Source: an uncultured Paracoccaceae bacterium (GTDB taxonomy: Bacteria > Pseudomonadota > Alphaproteobacteria > Rhodobacterales > Rhodobacteraceae). From it: a stretch of DNA of 64,000 nucleotides. The notes beneath the pieces are model-generated. The model searched no databases and was not told the DNA's origin. It worked only from the letters and a program-made list of their open reading frames with translations. Below are positions 63,244 through 64,000 of the stretch, piece by piece. The translations under genes were made by a program, and so were the position numbers. The stretch spans positions 124,001 through 188,000 of the forward strand of contig CANLVD010000003.1 in NCBI GenBank assembly GCA_947494445.1. Reading direction: 5' to 3'. How positions within the stretch are numbered: the stretch's first letter is position 1; every line of letters begins with the position of its first letter.

Positions 63244-64000
63244 ACCAACCAGCGGATAACCGGCTTTACAGCGGCCATGTGATGCATATGCGGCTGATCC
63301 CGCGCCAGCATCGCTTCCGCTACCGGGTGTTTTCTCTGTTGCTTGACATCGACCGTTTGGATGAAGCCGACAAAGCGTTGGGGTTTTTGTCTTTCAACCG
63401 TTTTGGCCTGCTGAGTTTTCACAACCGCGATCACGGCGCGCGCGACGGCAGCCGTCTGCGCAAATGGGTCGACAGGGAACTTGCGGAAAAGGGTTATGCC
63501 CGGGCGCATAAAGTGACCTTGCTGAGCTTCCCCCGCGTTTTGGGCTACGGGTTCAATCCACTGTCGGTCTACTTCTGTTACGATAAGACCGGACAGCTTT
63601 ACGCGAACATTTACGAGGTGAAGAACACCTACGGAGATCAGGTGGCTTATGTGTTGCCCGCGTCCGAGCGGTCAGGTGGCGCCATTCGTCAGACCCAATC
63701 CAAGGAGATGTATGTCTCTCCCTTCATCGAGATGGAACAAACCTACCAGTTCACCCTGCTTCCGCCTGATGATAACCTGCGACTGCGGATCCGACAATCC
63801 GGCGACGCCGGTGAGACGCTGATCGCGACCCATACAGCCAAGTCCAGCCCCCTGACGGATGGGGCTTTGATCCAGGCCTTTATCCTGCATCCATTGCTCA
63901 GTTTCCGTGTGATTGCGCTCATCCACTGGCACGCGCTGCGGCTGGCGCTCAAGAAAATACCATTTCTGTCCTATACCGGCGGACTGGACGACACCAAGAC
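63240..64000 (+). CDS. DUF1365 family protein, truncated by the window end
   Basis: The first 253 residues of a DUF1365 protein. GTG at 63240 overlaps the stop of the COG2907 gene (GTGA). Family landmarks: SGHVMHMRLIPRQHRFRYRVFSLLLDIDRL (core HRFRYRVF), RDHGARDG, VTLLSFPRVLGYGFNPLSVYFCYD (core LGYGFNPLSVYFC), NIYEVKNTYGDQVAYVLP and KEMYVSPFIEME. Its role is unknown; in related genomes it sits beside COG2907 and a fatty-acid methylase. The stop and following gene lie outside the window. Confidence 0.9.
   Translation, partial: MNQPADNRLYSGHVMHMRLIPRQHRFRYRVFSLLLDIDRLDEADKALGFLSFNRFGLLSFHNRDHGARDGSRLRKWVDRELAEKGYARAHKVTLLSFPRVLGYGFNPLSVYFCYDKTGQLYANIYEVKNTYGDQVAYVLPASERSGGAIRQTQSKEMYVSPFIEMEQTYQFTLLPPDDNLRLRIRQSGDAGETLIATHTAKSSPLTDGALIQAFILHPLLSFRVIALIHWHALRLALKKIPFLSYTGGLDDTK

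Noticed and set aside
1-64000. CRISPR arrays, tRNA/rRNA genes, insertion sequences, prophage or integrase genes, restriction-modification genes
   Set aside because: None were recognised by reading; no evenly spaced repeats, cloverleaf-like segments or transposase motifs were found. A systematic scan (tRNAscan, CRISPR finder) could still find something short.

Overview
The window reads as a chromosomal core segment of a Roseobacter-clade alphaproteobacterium (Rhodobacteraceae sensu lato). The case for this is: moderately GC-rich DNA; dense genes with many 4-base start/stop overlaps; a GTTC-N7-GTTC type LexA operator; the gene order trpE / trpG-trpD-trpC-moaC-moeA-lexA / comEC / gltX-gltA; an AcuI-type acrylyl-CoA reductase; and a photolyase, COG2907 and DUF1365 stress-lipid cluster. 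No tRNA, rRNA, CRISPR array, transposase or prophage gene was seen.

Layout. Positions 1-5.9 kb hold the start of hemB (minus strand), a small membrane protein, mfd, and a secreted LysM plus solute-binding fusion. Positions 5.9-16.2 kb are a catabolic block: a DsbA/FrnE-like oxidoreductase, two AMP-forming acyl-CoA synthetases, an XRE-cupin regulator, an enoyl-CoA hydratase-like protein with unusual active-site positions, a CoA-binding protein, a metallo-beta-lactamase hydrolase, FucU/RbsD, mtnA, a patatin and a 3-hydroxybutyrate dehydrogenase. Between the last gene and an orphan oligopeptide-binding protein (16.5-18.3 kb) lies a candidate minus-strand small RNA with its own promoter, two hairpins and a U-tract. 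Positions 18.4-21.6 kb hold a LysE exporter, a DUF502 membrane protein and the pseudouridine catabolism pair psuK-psuG.

Positions 21.8-35.5 kb are the conserved translation and envelope run rpsB-tsf-pyrH-frr-uppS-cdsA-dxr-rseP-bamA-ompH-fabZ-lpxA-lpxI-lpxB. It joins translation, UMP supply, undecaprenyl and phospholipid precursors, isoprenoids, outer-membrane assembly and lipid A synthesis. Positions 35.5-51.1 kb hold ybaK, gltA and gltX (minus), comEC (plus), lexA with three in-register GTTC elements, moeA-moaC-trpC-trpD-trpG (minus, tightly coupled), a divergent-polysaccharide-deacetylase family protein on the other strand, then trpE and a PpiD-like chaperone.

Positions 51.2-64 kb contain an aminotransferase, an Uup-type ABC-F ATPase, a secreted esterase, and a FadR-type regulator coupled to a gamma-glutamylcyclotransferase-like protein. 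Divergent from the regulator is a DUF2182 / DUF1326 / AcuI / class V aminotransferase run. The DUF2182 protein has a methionine-rich insert and the DUF1326 protein a clustered-cysteine motif; this pair is the best candidate here for a poorly described (probably metal-handling) system. The window ends in a phrB-COG2907-DUF1365 operon preceded by a promoter resembling the singlet-oxygen (RpoE/ChrR) class; the last gene runs off the end.

All functions are from reading the sequence and family knowledge; no database search was run.
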